Shown here piece after piece: positions 25,424-33,988 of a stretch of DNA of 64,000 nucleotides; the first letter of the stretch is position 1, and every line of letters starts with the position of its first letter. Under the pieces are notes generated by a model. That model did no database searches. It was not told the origin of the DNA and saw only the letters and a program-made list of their open reading frames with translations. This stretch comes from Anaerobaca sp035448545 (GTDB taxonomy: Bacteria > Planctomycetota > Phycisphaerae > Sedimentisphaerales > Anaerobacaceae): NCBI GenBank assembly GCA_035448545.1, contig DAOTJE010000002.1, positions 1-64,000 on the forward strand, in the 5' to 3' direction. A program made the translations under genes and the position numbers.

Positions 25424-26245
25424 ATGATCGATCGATCCAGCACTGTACGCAGGCATGGGCGGACCTTCTGCCTTCTGGCCTTGTTCGCCGGAGCGGGGCT
25501 GTCCGGCTGCGCCGCCCGCCACCGCGGCGCCCCAGCAGACTGGGAACCGCTGTTCAATGGGACCGACCTGACCGGCTGGACCGTCAAGTGCAAGCCTGGC
25601 GACCGCGGTCACGGGTTCTGGAGCGTCGACCATGGCAGCATCCTGGCGGACTCCACGGGCCATAAAGGTCACGACTACGTCTGGCTGGTGACGGACCGGG
25701 AGTATACGGACTTCGTCCTGCGCCTGCGTTTTCAGGCGTACCGCGATAGTCCGGGCAACAGCGGGGTCCAGATTCGCAGCCGCTACGACGATGAGGCGGG
25801 ATGGCTGGACGGCCCCCAGATCGACATCCACCCTCCCGGGCCCTGGCGAACAGGGATGATGTGGGACGAGACCCGAGGCGTCTCCCGCTGGCTCCATCCC
25901 GCCGTTCCGCAGGGACAGTGGGTCAATCAGGCGATGGCAAACCCCGACCTGGTCTTCTATTATGCCGACGAAGGCTCCGGCTGGAATACCCTTGTGATCG
26001 CGGCAGTTGGAACGCGAATCACCGTCTGGCTCAACGCCATTCAGGTCGCGGACTACGACGGCTCCGGCGTCCTGGACGATCCTGTCCATCGGGCGCGAAG
26101 CGTCGGACTCCGAGGCCATATCGCTCTTCAAATCCACAAGGCCGATCAGCTCAGGATACGATTCCGCGACATCGCCGTTCGCCAGGTACGCGCACCCCAA
26201 GTGCCCGCTGAAGTCCTGCCGTCGCCCCGCTCGACCGTCCCATAA
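25424..26245 (+). CDS. DUF1080 (3-keto-disaccharide hydrolase-like) lipoprotein
   Basis: 273 residues from the ATG at 25424 (GGAG 9 nt upstream); in-frame ATG at 25379 is the alternative. A lipoprotein signal ends in the lipobox LSGC. The domain WEPLFNGTDLTGWTVK ... GFWSVDHGSILADS ... FVLRLRFQAYRDSPGNSGVQIRS is the concanavalin-like DUF1080 fold, called 3-keto-disaccharide hydrolase. Later, GPQIDIHPPGPWRTGMM and NAIQVADYDGSGVLDD are conserved family blocks. Members act on 3-keto-glycosides made by Gfo/Idh oxidoreductases, such as the gene at the window start. It stands alone here. Confidence 0.9.
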   Translation: MIDRSSTVRRHGRTFCLLALFAGAGLSGCAARHRGAPADWEPLFNGTDLTGWTVKCKPGDRGHGFWSVDHGSILADSTGHKGHDYVWLVTDREYTDFVLRLRFQAYRDSPGNSGVQIRSRYDDEAGWLDGPQIDIHPPGPWRTGMMWDETRGVSRWLHPAVPQGQWVNQAMANPDLVFYYADEGSGWNTLVIAAVGTRITVWLNAIQVADYDGSGVLDDPVHRARSVGLRGHIALQIHKADQLRIRFRDIAVRQVRAPQVPAEVLPSPRSTVP

Positions 26246-26320
26246 CCCGAAAGGGACGACCGAGGTTCCCGATCCACCCGGAGCGGACAAACGCCTTGTG
26301 CCAATTTTGGAGTTTTTTTC

Positions 26321-26349
26321 TTGACGCTGGTTTAACGATTCCCTAACCT
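26321..26349 (+). promoter_or_regulatory. sigma-70-type promoter upstream of rny, giving a long leader
   Basis: TTGACG (26321-26326), 17-nt spacer, TAACCT (26344-26349), just after an AT-rich stretch with a T7 run. The predicted start near 26356 is about 500 nt before the rny ATG. Confidence 0.6.
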
Positions 26350-26855
26350 GGACGATCATGTAGGCAACTGTGGACGAGTACAGTTGTGGACCGCCCCGGA
26401 GTCATTTGAGCGACAATCCGCTCGCGCGGCAGGGGGCGGAAACAGGTGGGGACGAGCGATGCGATGCTCGTTCCGAATGGTGGTCTAAGTTGCAAAGACA
26501 CACTGGGGCTGGCGTATTCCGATCGAGATCCACTCGGTCTGATCGGTGCCAAGTACACCGCTCCAGTGTGAGTTTCCAGTGAAACGAGATCGACTCGCAT
26601 CAATCAATCGCGTTTTTCGCGAGGGAGTGAGAGATTTGGGGACAGCATCAGCGAAAACCCCGGTTTTGCGGTGTCTGCAACGCCGCCACAGGCGTGGCCC
26701 GCGAGCGATTGGGGTCTCGCCGCGCTGATCGTGCGTGTCCGTGGGTAAGGTTTCGCGACTCACTGTCGTTTCTTTGGAGCTTCCCTGCCACCTGCCTGCC
26801 CGGCGTCCGCAGTGAATGTTATCCGTCAACACCATGGTGTGGAAAGGTAGGGAAC
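26350..26855 (+). ncRNA. long structured leader (or separate ncRNA) upstream of rny
   Basis: No convincing protein is encoded in these 506 nt. Several perfect local stems occur: CAACTGT/ACAGTTG (26365-26371 with 26380-26386, 8-nt loop), ACGAGC/GCTCGT around an 8-nt loop near 26455, CACACTGG (26499-26506) with CCAGTGTG (26563-26570), GTTTC/GAAAC around 26572-26585, and GCGAG/CTCGC near 26701-26720. It matches none of the classical 6S, RNase P, SRP or tmRNA signatures I could check by eye. It may be an mRNA leader that controls rny, or an independent RNA. Confidence 0.4.
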
Positions 26856-28436
26856 ATGGACGCCATTCTGATGCAGGTCACGCTCCAGGCCGGGATCGCA
26901 TGCGTATTCTCCTTCATTCTCGGCATTTGTTTGACCGTGTTTGTCTACAGCGTGATTTCGCGGGCCCGTGCTCGGCAGAGGGCAGAGGACGCGGCCAGAC
27001 AGATCGATGCGGCGAACCGGGAGGCCGAGAACATCATCAAAGCCGCCCAGATTGAAGCGGCCGCCGAAGCCATCAAGAAGAAAGAGCAGTTCACCGCGGA
27101 GGCCAACCAGATCCGGGCCGAGCTGCGCGAGAACGAGATGCGGCTCTCCAAGCGGGAGGATGCGCTGGAGCGCCAGACCGAACTGCTGCAGAAGCAGGAG
27201 CAGGCTCTCAAAAAACAGGAGCAGGACGTCGAGCGGAGACTGCGGAACACCGAGCTCAAGGATAAGCAGCTTTCGGTCCTGATTGCCCAGCAGAAGAACC
27301 AGTTGCTCAAGATTACGGCCATGGACGTCGAGGAGGCCCGCCAGCTCCTGCTCAAGCGTCTGGAGGACGAGTGCGAGCACGAAATGGCATCGCTGATCCA
27401 GCGGAAGGTCGAGGAAGCCCAGGAGATCGCGGACAGCAAGAGCCGCGAGATACTGAGCACTGCGATCCAGCGGTATGCCGCCGAGCAGACCTGCGAGGTG
27501 ACGGTCTCAACGGTGGAGATTCCGAATGACGACATGAAGGGCCGGATCATCGGCCGGGAAGGCCGCAACATCCGGGCATTCGAGAAGGCCACCGGTGTGG
27601 ATGTGATCGTCGACGACACGCCGGGCATGGTGGTGGTCAGTGGATTCAACCCCGTCCGACGTGAAGTCGCCCGTCTGTCCATGGAGCGTCTCATTCAGGA
27701 CGGACGCATTCACCCATCTCGCATCGAGGAGCTGGTGGCGCAAACCCGCAACGAAGTGAACGCCAAGGTGCTCCAGCTCGGCAAAGACGCCGCCGTCGAA
27801 ACCAACGTCCGCGGCCTGCCCAACAAGATTATCAGTCTCCTGGGCGCCCTGGCTTACCGAACCAGCTACGGCCAGAATGTGCTGCGCCACAGCGTGGAAG
27901 TCGCCTTTCTGAGCCAGGTTATGGCCGACGAATTGGGCCTGGACGGCTCGATTGCCCGCCGGGCCGGCCTGCTCCACGACATCGGCAAGGCCATCGACCA
28001 CGATGTCGAGGGAAGCCATCCCGCGATCGGAACCAACTATCTCAAGCGGTTCAACGAGTCGCCGATTGTGCTCAATGCGGTAGCGGGCCACCACGGCGAC
28101 GTGCCGCCTGACAATCCCTATACCCCCTTGGTGGCGGCCGCCGATGCAATCAGTGCCTCGCGGCCTGGTGCCCGACGGGAAACGCTGGAACGCTATATCA
28201 AACGTCTGGAGAAGCTCGAAGAGATCGCCACGGGCTTCAAGGGCGTCGAGACCGCCTACGCAATTCAGGCCGGGCGGGAGATTCGCGTCATTGCCAACGC
28301 CAACGAGGTGGACGATGAAGCGGCGATGAAGATTGCACGCGACATCGCCAAGAAAGTCGAAGACGAGATGACCTATCCCGGCGAGATCCAGATCACCTTG
28401 CTACGAGAGGTCCGCTGTATCGAATACGCCCGGTAA
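26856..28436 (+). CDS. rny: ribonuclease Y
   Basis: 526 residues from the ATG at 26856. One N-terminal membrane helix (ACVFSFILGICLTVFVYSVI) is followed by a coiled coil (about residues 35-200, rich in KKEQF, LERQTELLQKQEQALKKQEQ). Then come a KH domain (GRIIGREGRNIRAFEKATGV) and an HD domain (LRHSVEVAFLS, LLHDIGKAIDHDVEGSH, VAGHHGD, AADAISASRPGARRET). This is the full Rny architecture, a membrane-bound endoribonuclease that starts mRNA decay. It is followed by ymdB 43 nt later, the same pair as in Bacillus subtilis. Confidence 0.97.
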   Translation: MDAILMQVTLQAGIACVFSFILGICLTVFVYSVISRARARQRAEDAARQIDAANREAENIIKAAQIEAAAEAIKKKEQFTAEANQIRAELRENEMRLSKREDALERQTELLQKQEQALKKQEQDVERRLRNTELKDKQLSVLIAQQKNQLLKITAMDVEEARQLLLKRLEDECEHEMASLIQRKVEEAQEIADSKSREILSTAIQRYAAEQTCEVTVSTVEIPNDDMKGRIIGREGRNIRAFEKATGVDVIVDDTPGMVVVSGFNPVRREVARLSMERLIQDGRIHPSRIEELVAQTRNEVNAKVLQLGKDAAVETNVRGLPNKIISLLGALAYRTSYGQNVLRHSVEVAFLSQVMADELGLDGSIARRAGLLHDIGKAIDHDVEGSHPAIGTNYLKRFNESPIVLNAVAGHHGDVPPDNPYTPLVAAADAISASRPGARRETLERYIKRLEKLEEIATGFKGVETAYAIQAGREIRVIANANEVDDEAAMKIARDIAKKVEDEMTYPGEIQITLLREVRCIEYAR

Positions 28437-28479
28437 ACAAGACCATGCGGAGCGCCCGTGTCCTTGTCGGAAGGAAGCC

Positions 28480-29328
28480 ATGAGGCTGAACATACTGTGC
28501 ATTGGTGATATTGTGGGGCGACCGGGCCGACGCATCCTGGCCGACCAATTGAAGGCCCTTGTCCGTGAGCAATCCATCGATTGCGTGATCGCCAATGCCG
28601 AGAATGCGGCCGGCGGATCGGGTCTGACACCGCAGATCTACGACAAACTGCTGCGCTACGGGGTGAATCTGATCACCCTCGGCGACCATGCGTTTCGCAA
28701 GCATGACATCATCGAGACTCTTGAACGGAACGACAACATCTGCCGGCCGGCCAATTTTTCCGAGCACGCGGCCGGCCGAGGCACGGCGCTCTACAAAACG
28801 AGCAAAGGGCCCGTCGTGGGCGTTCTGGCGTTGATCGGCCGCTTGTTCATGAAACCGGCGGACTGCCCATACGCGGCCGCGGACCGATGGATTCCAAGAC
28901 TCCAGAAAGAGGCCGACATCGTCGTGGTGGATTTCCACGCAGAGGCCACCAGCGAGAAGATCGCGATGGGTTACCACCTCGATGGGCGGGTGAGCTGCTG
29001 TTTCGGAACGCATACGCACGTGGTCACCGCCGACGAGCAGATCTTGCGCAAAGGCACTGCGTATATCAGCGATATCGGAATGACCGGCGCCCATGACTCC
29101 GTGCTCGGTCGCAAGAGCGACTGCGTTCTGAAGTCCTTCCGGACTCAGATGCCGGTGCCGTTCGAGATTGCCACGGGAAGTGTTCGGATCAATGGGGTCG
29201 TCGTCACGGTCGACAGCAACACCCGCCAGGCCGAACGCATCGAACGCATCCGTATCGACGCCGACAGCGAAGAGGATGCACGATACGACAGCGACGACGG
29301 ACGACCGGAATACTTCAACAACTTCTGA
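28480..29328 (+). CDS. YmdB-family metallophosphoesterase (TIGR00282)
   Basis: 282 residues; GGAAGGAAG precedes the ATG at 28480. Calcineurin-like metal-binding motifs: LCIGDIVGRPGR, VIANAENAAGGSGLT, ITLGDHAFRKHDI (GDHxxxxKE/HD), VVVDFHAEATSEKIAM and CCFGTHTHVVTADEQIL. B. subtilis YmdB hydrolyses 2',3' and 3',5' cyclic nucleotides and affects biofilm development and mRNA levels with RNase Y. The order rny-ymdB supports the call. The C-terminal ~25 residues are acidic and not part of the core. Confidence 0.93.
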   Translation: MRLNILCIGDIVGRPGRRILADQLKALVREQSIDCVIANAENAAGGSGLTPQIYDKLLRYGVNLITLGDHAFRKHDIIETLERNDNICRPANFSEHAAGRGTALYKTSKGPVVGVLALIGRLFMKPADCPYAAADRWIPRLQKEADIVVVDFHAEATSEKIAMGYHLDGRVSCCFGTHTHVVTADEQILRKGTAYISDIGMTGAHDSVLGRKSDCVLKSFRTQMPVPFEIATGSVRINGVVVTVDSNTRQAERIERIRIDADSEEDARYDSDDGRPEYFNNF

Positions 29329-29374
29329 TCGTTCTGCCCGTCGGTCACGCCCGCCGGCGGCTCAGATTCGTCCG

Positions 29375-30967
29375 TCAGCGCGCTTGCGGCTTGGCGTCCC
29401 CGAAGAACGCACGCAACGTCGCACCGGTATAGGACTCGGCGCCTCGCAGCAGGATGTAGTAGGTTCCGGACGCGGGGTGGTTGATCGCCACGGTTTCGTC
29501 GTTGCCGATCCGATAGGGACGGTAGTCCCAGTCCGTAGTGGTCGGCTTGGCATTCCTGCGGACGTACAGATCGACGTCTCCGGTTCCTCCGGAGGTCGCA
29601 ATCTCCAGCTTGGCCTGTCCGGCAGGAACGTCGATGCGGTAGTAGCTTTCGCTGCGGGCCGTTCCGGACAACCCGCCTACGGGAACGCCGTTGATCAAGG
29701 TGCTCACCCCTTGATCACGTTCATCGTCCGATGCACTCACGGTCAATGCTTCCGCCGTCGCGCCGGCGGCCAGACGCAGTCTGGCGCAGTTGGTGTAGTC
29801 GACCAGCGTCGGAGGAGTCGTCACACTGACAGAGACGGTTTTCGAATCGGTCACACTGGCTCCATCGACCACCGCGATCGTCCCCGAGCGCACCTCGCCG
29901 CAGTCGATCAGGGTTTCATATTGACCGATCAGCTCCAGCTTGACCCAGTATTCGGCGTTTGCCCTGTTTCCGGTGTTCCCACTGAACAGATCCATACTGA
30001 CGGTGAAATTCGCGGTGATCGTCGCCTGGGGGTCTGTGGCGTAGTCCAGCGTCGTCCAGACCATCTCGTGCGTGGCAGAGACACTTGCTTCCTCCCCGCC
30101 GGCCGGCCCTTCGGCGGCGACAGCGGGCCACCGCCCCGTGGCAATGCTCAAGTCCATCGGGTAGTAATGCGAAACGTACCCGTCGATAACCAGGTCGCCG
30201 TTGCCGACGATGGTGACAGCCGCGCGCGCCGGTTCTCCGCTTGACGTATCCGCAGACAGGGCCAGGAGCGTCACGCCTGCATAGGCGCTGTAGCCTTTGA
30301 GCAGAATGTACCAGGTCCCGGCGCCGGGATTGTTCACAATCACCGATTCGCGATTGCCCACCAGAAACGGCCGATAATCATAGACATCAGTCGTCGGCAA
30401 TGCCTCCTTCCGGACGTAGAGATCACAGTCGCCGGTACCCCCAGAGATGCTGATCTGGAGCTTGGACCGATTCGCGGGAACCGCCAGTTGAAAGAAGTGC
30501 TCGCTGCCGACCGCTCCGCAGAGGTCCGTGAGCGCATTGCCATTCGTCAGAACCGTCGCGTTTGCGCCGCCGGAGTAGGTGCATTTCAGGGTCAGACCCG
30601 CGAAGTCCATGAAGCCCCGCAGCATGACATACCAGGTTCCTGCCTGCGGGCTGGTAACAGTCACGCTCTCTTCGTTGCCAATCTTGTAGGGCCGATAGTC
30701 ATAGGCGGTCGTCGTGGGTCTGACCCCTCGGCGCACGTAAAGATCACAGTCGCCCGAGCCGCCCGAGATGGTAATGACAAGATCGATCTGTCCCTCGGGA
30801 ACCCGGATCGTGTAGCATTGCTCACTCCCCGCCGTCCCGGAGATACCGACGACCGGGACCCCATTTTCCAGTTCCACCGTACTTGCGAAAGTTACGGAAG
30901 CCCATAGACAGACGGCCACCCCCAGGACCATGGCGCCTCTCCCGCACGATCCAACCGACCCCTTCAT
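29375..30967 (-). CDS. secreted protein with three PPC (pre-peptidase C-terminal) domains
   Basis: 530 residues; GGAGAGAGG lies upstream of the ATG at 30967. A signal peptide (GAMVLGVAVCLWASVTFAS) is followed by PPC domains at about residues 30-135, 137-235 and 428-525. Each contains LxxxCGxxGSExFYxxxVP, GGxGDxDLYVRxxxxPTT, YDYRPYxIGNxESV and GTWYxLLxG, and the three repeats are very similar. The middle part (about 236-425) reads like CARDB or beta-sandwich (VSVTTPPTLVDYTNCARLRL). PPC domains usually accompany secreted proteases, but no protease domain is present here, so adhesion or binding is likely. Confidence 0.88.
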   Translation of the reverse strand: MKGSVGSCGRGAMVLGVAVCLWASVTFASTVELENGVPVVGISGTAGSEQCYTIRVPEGQIDLVITISGGSGDCDLYVRRGVRPTTTAYDYRPYKIGNEESVTVTSPQAGTWYVMLRGFMDFAGLTLKCTYSGGANATVLTNGNALTDLCGAVGSEHFFQLAVPANRSKLQISISGGTGDCDLYVRKEALPTTDVYDYRPFLVGNRESVIVNNPGAGTWYILLKGYSAYAGVTLLALSADTSSGEPARAAVTIVGNGDLVIDGYVSHYYPMDLSIATGRWPAVAAEGPAGGEEASVSATHEMVWTTLDYATDPQATITANFTVSMDLFSGNTGNRANAEYWVKLELIGQYETLIDCGEVRSGTIAVVDGASVTDSKTVSVSVTTPPTLVDYTNCARLRLAAGATAEALTVSASDDERDQGVSTLINGVPVGGLSGTARSESYYRIDVPAGQAKLEIATSGGTGDVDLYVRRNAKPTTTDWDYRPYRIGNDETVAINHPASGTYYILLRGAESYTGATLRAFFGDAKPQAR

Positions 30968-31389
30968 CCCGACCTCTCTCCAAGCTCGAAAACCTCCGCC
31001 CTGTGCCGTCCGTGAGCACCAGGCAGATCACCGGTCTGCGAGGCCATCCGGTCCCCGCCGCGGTTACGCCTCTTGGCGTATCGTCGCTCAATTCGGCCTC
31101 AATCGATCCACCCCATATTCTGCATTCCGCCCCATATATCACCGAACGAACGGTACGTGACGGCGCCAGTCCACCTATTTTACCAAGGTCTGGGGTGAAA
31201 CGCCAGAGGATTTTGTCCCCGCCGGTTCGTTTTGAGATGCCGGGGCCAACAGTCGCCCCGCTGCCTCCGTGTCTGCGGGTCTGACGAGTGGGTCCGGGAA
31301 TGCACGATTGAGCGGGTCGTCGGGGACCGGCAGGCATCTGGATGACATCAGACCTGTCGCCCAATCGGTGGCTACGCTTTGGGAAAGAC
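30968..31389. other. 422-nt gap upstream of the PPC gene
   Basis: No coding region was recognised. On the minus strand TAAAAT at 31177-31182 is a possible -10 for the PPC gene (poor -35), giving a ~200-nt leader. A 15-nt string, CCGCCGCGGTTACGC (about 31046-31060), recurs at about 60847-60861 in the leader of the LamG gene, in the opposite orientation relative to its gene. Confidence 0.35.
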
Positions 31390-31698
31390 TCAGGATCCGC
31401 TCGGTCGGCGTTTGGACCGGGCGGACGGCGGGGTCTTGCGCGATTTCTTCCTGGTCTTGTTCAGTTTCAACGCGAACTTGGTCTCCTCGCCGGTCTCCTC
31501 GTTGATTACGGCGAACTGCCCGGTATCATCCCGCTGCATCTGGTCATTGGCGTTCAGCAACTCAATGCCATACACCGTCCCGTCAGGCGCCAGGTCAATC
31601 ACCAGTTCCTCGCTAAGCTTGATGGACTCGGCATCGGTCTTCTTGTTCTTGAAGCGGATATAACCGACGTTATAGCGGGGATCGTACGTAAACTTCAT
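31390..31698 (-). CDS. DUF2283-family protein, probable antitoxin partner
   Basis: 102 residues from the ATG at 31698 (GGAAAGG 9 nt upstream); an ATG at 31716 is in frame. The core MKFTYDPRYNVGYIRFKNKK ... LVIDLAPDGTVYGIELLNAN is the DUF2283 fold pattern of strands with an IDLD/IELL block. A basic C-terminal tail (KTRKKSRKTPPSARSKRR) is unusual and could bind nucleic acid. It follows the DUF4258 gene by 22 nt. DUF4258 and DUF2283 often co-occur as a toxin-antitoxin-like pair; that role is inferred from association, not from experiments. Confidence 0.8.
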   Translation of the reverse strand: MKFTYDPRYNVGYIRFKNKKTDAESIKLSEELVIDLAPDGTVYGIELLNANDQMQRDDTGQFAVINEETGEETKFALKLNKTRKKSRKTPPSARSKRRPSGS

Positions 31699-31720
31699 GC
31701 CGCCAAGCCTTTCCAATCCA

Positions 31721-31972
31721 TCAGAAATACCTCGTGACCACCGAAATCACCAGCCAGCCGTCGTAGCGGCGAATCGCATAGGCTTCAATCTGCTTGGTCT
31801 TGTAATGCTTTCCCCGCCAGCGCCTCTGGAACGGCACATTCCGGCGAAAACCAACCCGACCAAACTTCGCGTCGAACCGCTCACCGGCTTCCACCGCCAG
31901 CCTCACCTCCGCCTCGGTGGCGCCGCGCTCCGCCAAACGGTCACGGGCGTGGGGATGAAGGTTGACCGTCAT
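31721..31972 (-). CDS. DUF4258-family protein, probable toxin partner
   Basis: 83 residues from the ATG at 31972 (GGAAGG upstream). It reads LHPHARDRLAERGATEAEVRLAV, then a strand-rich part ending KHYKTKQIEAYAIRRYDGWLVISVVTRYF. This is DUF4258, distantly related to RelE/BrnT-like folds in which the first helix carries H.R...R.I/ A...R.I. Conserved His and Arg residues would fit an RNase-like toxin. It is encoded just upstream of the DUF2283 gene on the same strand. Confidence 0.8.
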   Translation of the reverse strand: MTVNLHPHARDRLAERGATEAEVRLAVEAGERFDAKFGRVGFRRNVPFQRRWRGKHYKTKQIEAYAIRRYDGWLVISVVTRYF

Positions 31973-32083
31973 CACAGAGCCTTCCTGGCGGACCCAACCA
32001 AGGCATGCGCCGAGTGGCCGGTGGTACCGATAATGTGAGTATAGCGAAACCGCAAATCCATCGCCACAGTTTTTTCATGGATT

Positions 32084-32716
32084 CTATCTGAGAAACGGGT
32101 TGGAGGCTTTCTCTCGGCCAATCGTCGTCCTCATGCCGTGTCCAGGGTACACTGCCGTCTGCTCGGGCAGAGCGAGAAGCTTCGTTCGGATACCGTGGAG
32201 CAACTGATCCCAATCCCCGCCGGGGAAGTCCGTCCGGCCGACCCCGTCCGCAAAGAGCGTATCCCCTGCAAAAACAACGCCTTCCGTCTCGGCGTAGAGA
32301 CAGATTCCTCCGGGCGTGTGGCCCGGTGTGTGGAGTACCTTCAGAACGATCCCCGCTTCCTGGACCGTGTCGCCATCCTCCAGCAGCACATCGGCCGCCT
32401 CCGTCTCAAAGGGCAGCATGGCCATTTCGGACAGGTTAGCCTGTGAGTCGGCCAGCATACGGCCGTCCAGCTTGTGGATGTAGACTCGCAACCCCGGGAA
32501 CCTGGACCGCAGCGCCGCCAGACCCGCAATATGATCGACATGCCCATGCGTCAGGATTACGGCCCTTGGCGTCAGTCCCTGCCGGGTGAGAAACGCGATC
32601 ATGTCGCGGCTGTCGAGCCCCGTATCGATCACGAGGCATTCCCGGGCCGACTCATCTGCGCGTACGACGTAACAATTCGTCTGGAAGTCCCCGAGAATCA
32701 GCCGATCGATCTTCAT
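32084..32716 (-). CDS. MBL-fold metallohydrolase (glyoxalase II-like)
   Basis: 210 residues. Metal motifs of the metallo-beta-lactamase fold are complete: THGHVDHIAG (about residues 56-65), VLHTPGHTPGGICL, VFAGDTLFADGVGRTDFPGG and the final VYPGHGMRTTIGREKASNPFL. This fits YcbL/GloB-like hydrolases acting on thioesters such as S-lactoylglutathione analogues. It lies 24 nt after DUF4340, so it may belong to the ABC operon. Confidence 0.92.
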   Translation of the reverse strand: MKIDRLILGDFQTNCYVVRADESARECLVIDTGLDSRDMIAFLTRQGLTPRAVILTHGHVDHIAGLAALRSRFPGLRVYIHKLDGRMLADSQANLSEMAMLPFETEAADVLLEDGDTVQEAGIVLKVLHTPGHTPGGICLYAETEGVVFAGDTLFADGVGRTDFPGGDWDQLLHGIRTKLLALPEQTAVYPGHGMRTTIGREKASNPFLR

Positions 32717-32740
32717 GGCTCGCCGGTCCGTGGATTCGGC

Positions 32741-33925
32741 TCAGCCGGCGTTCGGATCGGCCGATTGCGCCGGCGCAGGGTCCGGGGCAGTCGCAGGTTC
32801 CGGAACCGGTGGCTGGGCTGCGGCGGCCGGCGGGCTGCTCTCGGCGGGCGTCGCCGCCGGCTTCTCTGCCGCCGGTTTCGCCCTGTCTTCAACCAGGTCG
32901 GCCTGTCGCTTGGTCAGGTAGTTGGCTTTCCACTCGGGAATCTGATAGACCCAGTCCTTGTGCCGCAGCGTAAACCGCTGGGCCCGCTCCTGGGCCTGGA
33001 GTTTCGCCTCCTTCTTCTTGAGCTCCTCCTGTGATTCGACCTGGCCGGGCTTCATGGTGACGGGGGTCTTGTCCGTGAACTCCGCGTCGCACACCACGTA
33101 GGCCTTGCCGTCCTTTCTGGCGATCTGAAATCGGTACTCGGTGGAATCATCCAGACGGCAGACATACCGGTAGTCGAAGCTCAACTCGCCGGCGGCCGAA
33201 GGAGTGTTCACGTCGTCGAACCGCAGGCTGTTGAGAGCCCCCAGAACGCTCTTGGCATCGCTGTCCTTGAGTTTCTTGTCGTCGGGCAAATCCGCCATGA
33301 CGACGGCATCGCCTTCGGCGCTCCTGAGGGTATACGAACCGTCCGGCGTGGTCACCGTGACCGAGTTGACGTCTTCTCGCTTCACCGAGACGATCTCCTG
33401 ATTGACATAGTCGATCGCCGTAGAGCGTATGTAGGGAGCGCTCTCGGCCAGATACACCGTGTCTTGAGACGCCAGACGGACGTAGGTATTCTGCCCGTTC
33501 TCCACCGACTTGCCGATGATCACCCCGGTCAGAACCGACCCATCCGCGCGGAGGAACTTAACCACACCGTGGGCCTTCTCCTCGGTCACCTCAAGGTCTT
33601 CATGGTTCTTCGCATTGCTGGTGTACGCATCGAGAGTCTTGATATCGAGGCACTTGGTAATCAAGTCGTTGATGCGCTTCGGGTCGGCGGGGTAGTCCGC
33701 CTTGTTGACCACCCGGAACTGCTGGTCGCGCCTCTGAATCGTCACGGCATTCGCGCCGTGACCGACAACGATGCTGCCGATCTGAGAGGGGTCCAGCCCT
33801 TGGATCAGATAGGACGGCCCCGAGGGTTTGACGACCGATTGACTCGACAGACGCGACTGAACGACGGCCCACACCACCATAATCGCGGCCACGACGGCCA
33901 GTATGCCAAGATTCCTGTTGCTCAT
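32741..33925 (-). CDS. DUF4340 protein of a Gld-type ABC system
   Basis: 394 residues; AAAGGA lies upstream of the ATG at 33925. One N-terminal anchor (LGILAVVAAIMVVWAVVQ) is followed by an exported DUF4340 domain with two similar halves (IGSIVVGHGANAVTIQRRDQ; VSVKREDVNSVTVTTPDGSY). The C-terminal 50 residues are Ala/Pro-rich low complexity. DUF4340 proteins follow GldG-like genes in many bacteria and are thought to be part of the same ABC complex. Here it is third after the ATPase, permease and GldG genes, 63 nt downstream of gldG. Confidence 0.87.
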   Translation of the reverse strand: MSNRNLGILAVVAAIMVVWAVVQSRLSSQSVVKPSGPSYLIQGLDPSQIGSIVVGHGANAVTIQRRDQQFRVVNKADYPADPKRINDLITKCLDIKTLDAYTSNAKNHEDLEVTEEKAHGVVKFLRADGSVLTGVIIGKSVENGQNTYVRLASQDTVYLAESAPYIRSTAIDYVNQEIVSVKREDVNSVTVTTPDGSYTLRSAEGDAVVMADLPDDKKLKDSDAKSVLGALNSLRFDDVNTPSAAGELSFDYRYVCRLDDSTEYRFQIARKDGKAYVVCDAEFTDKTPVTMKPGQVESQEELKKKEAKLQAQERAQRFTLRHKDWVYQIPEWKANYLTKRQADLVEDRAKPAAEKPAATPAESSPPAAAAQPPVPEPATAPDPAPAQSADPNAG

Positions 33926-33988
33926 CTACAAGATCCTTTTATCGACGATGAACGATCGTTCCGGACCGATCTGCCATTCCTGTTCGCG

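Noticed and set aside
26350..26855. tmRNA, RNase P, SRP or 6S RNA in the rny leader
   Set aside because: None of the diagnostic segments I know for those RNAs were seen.
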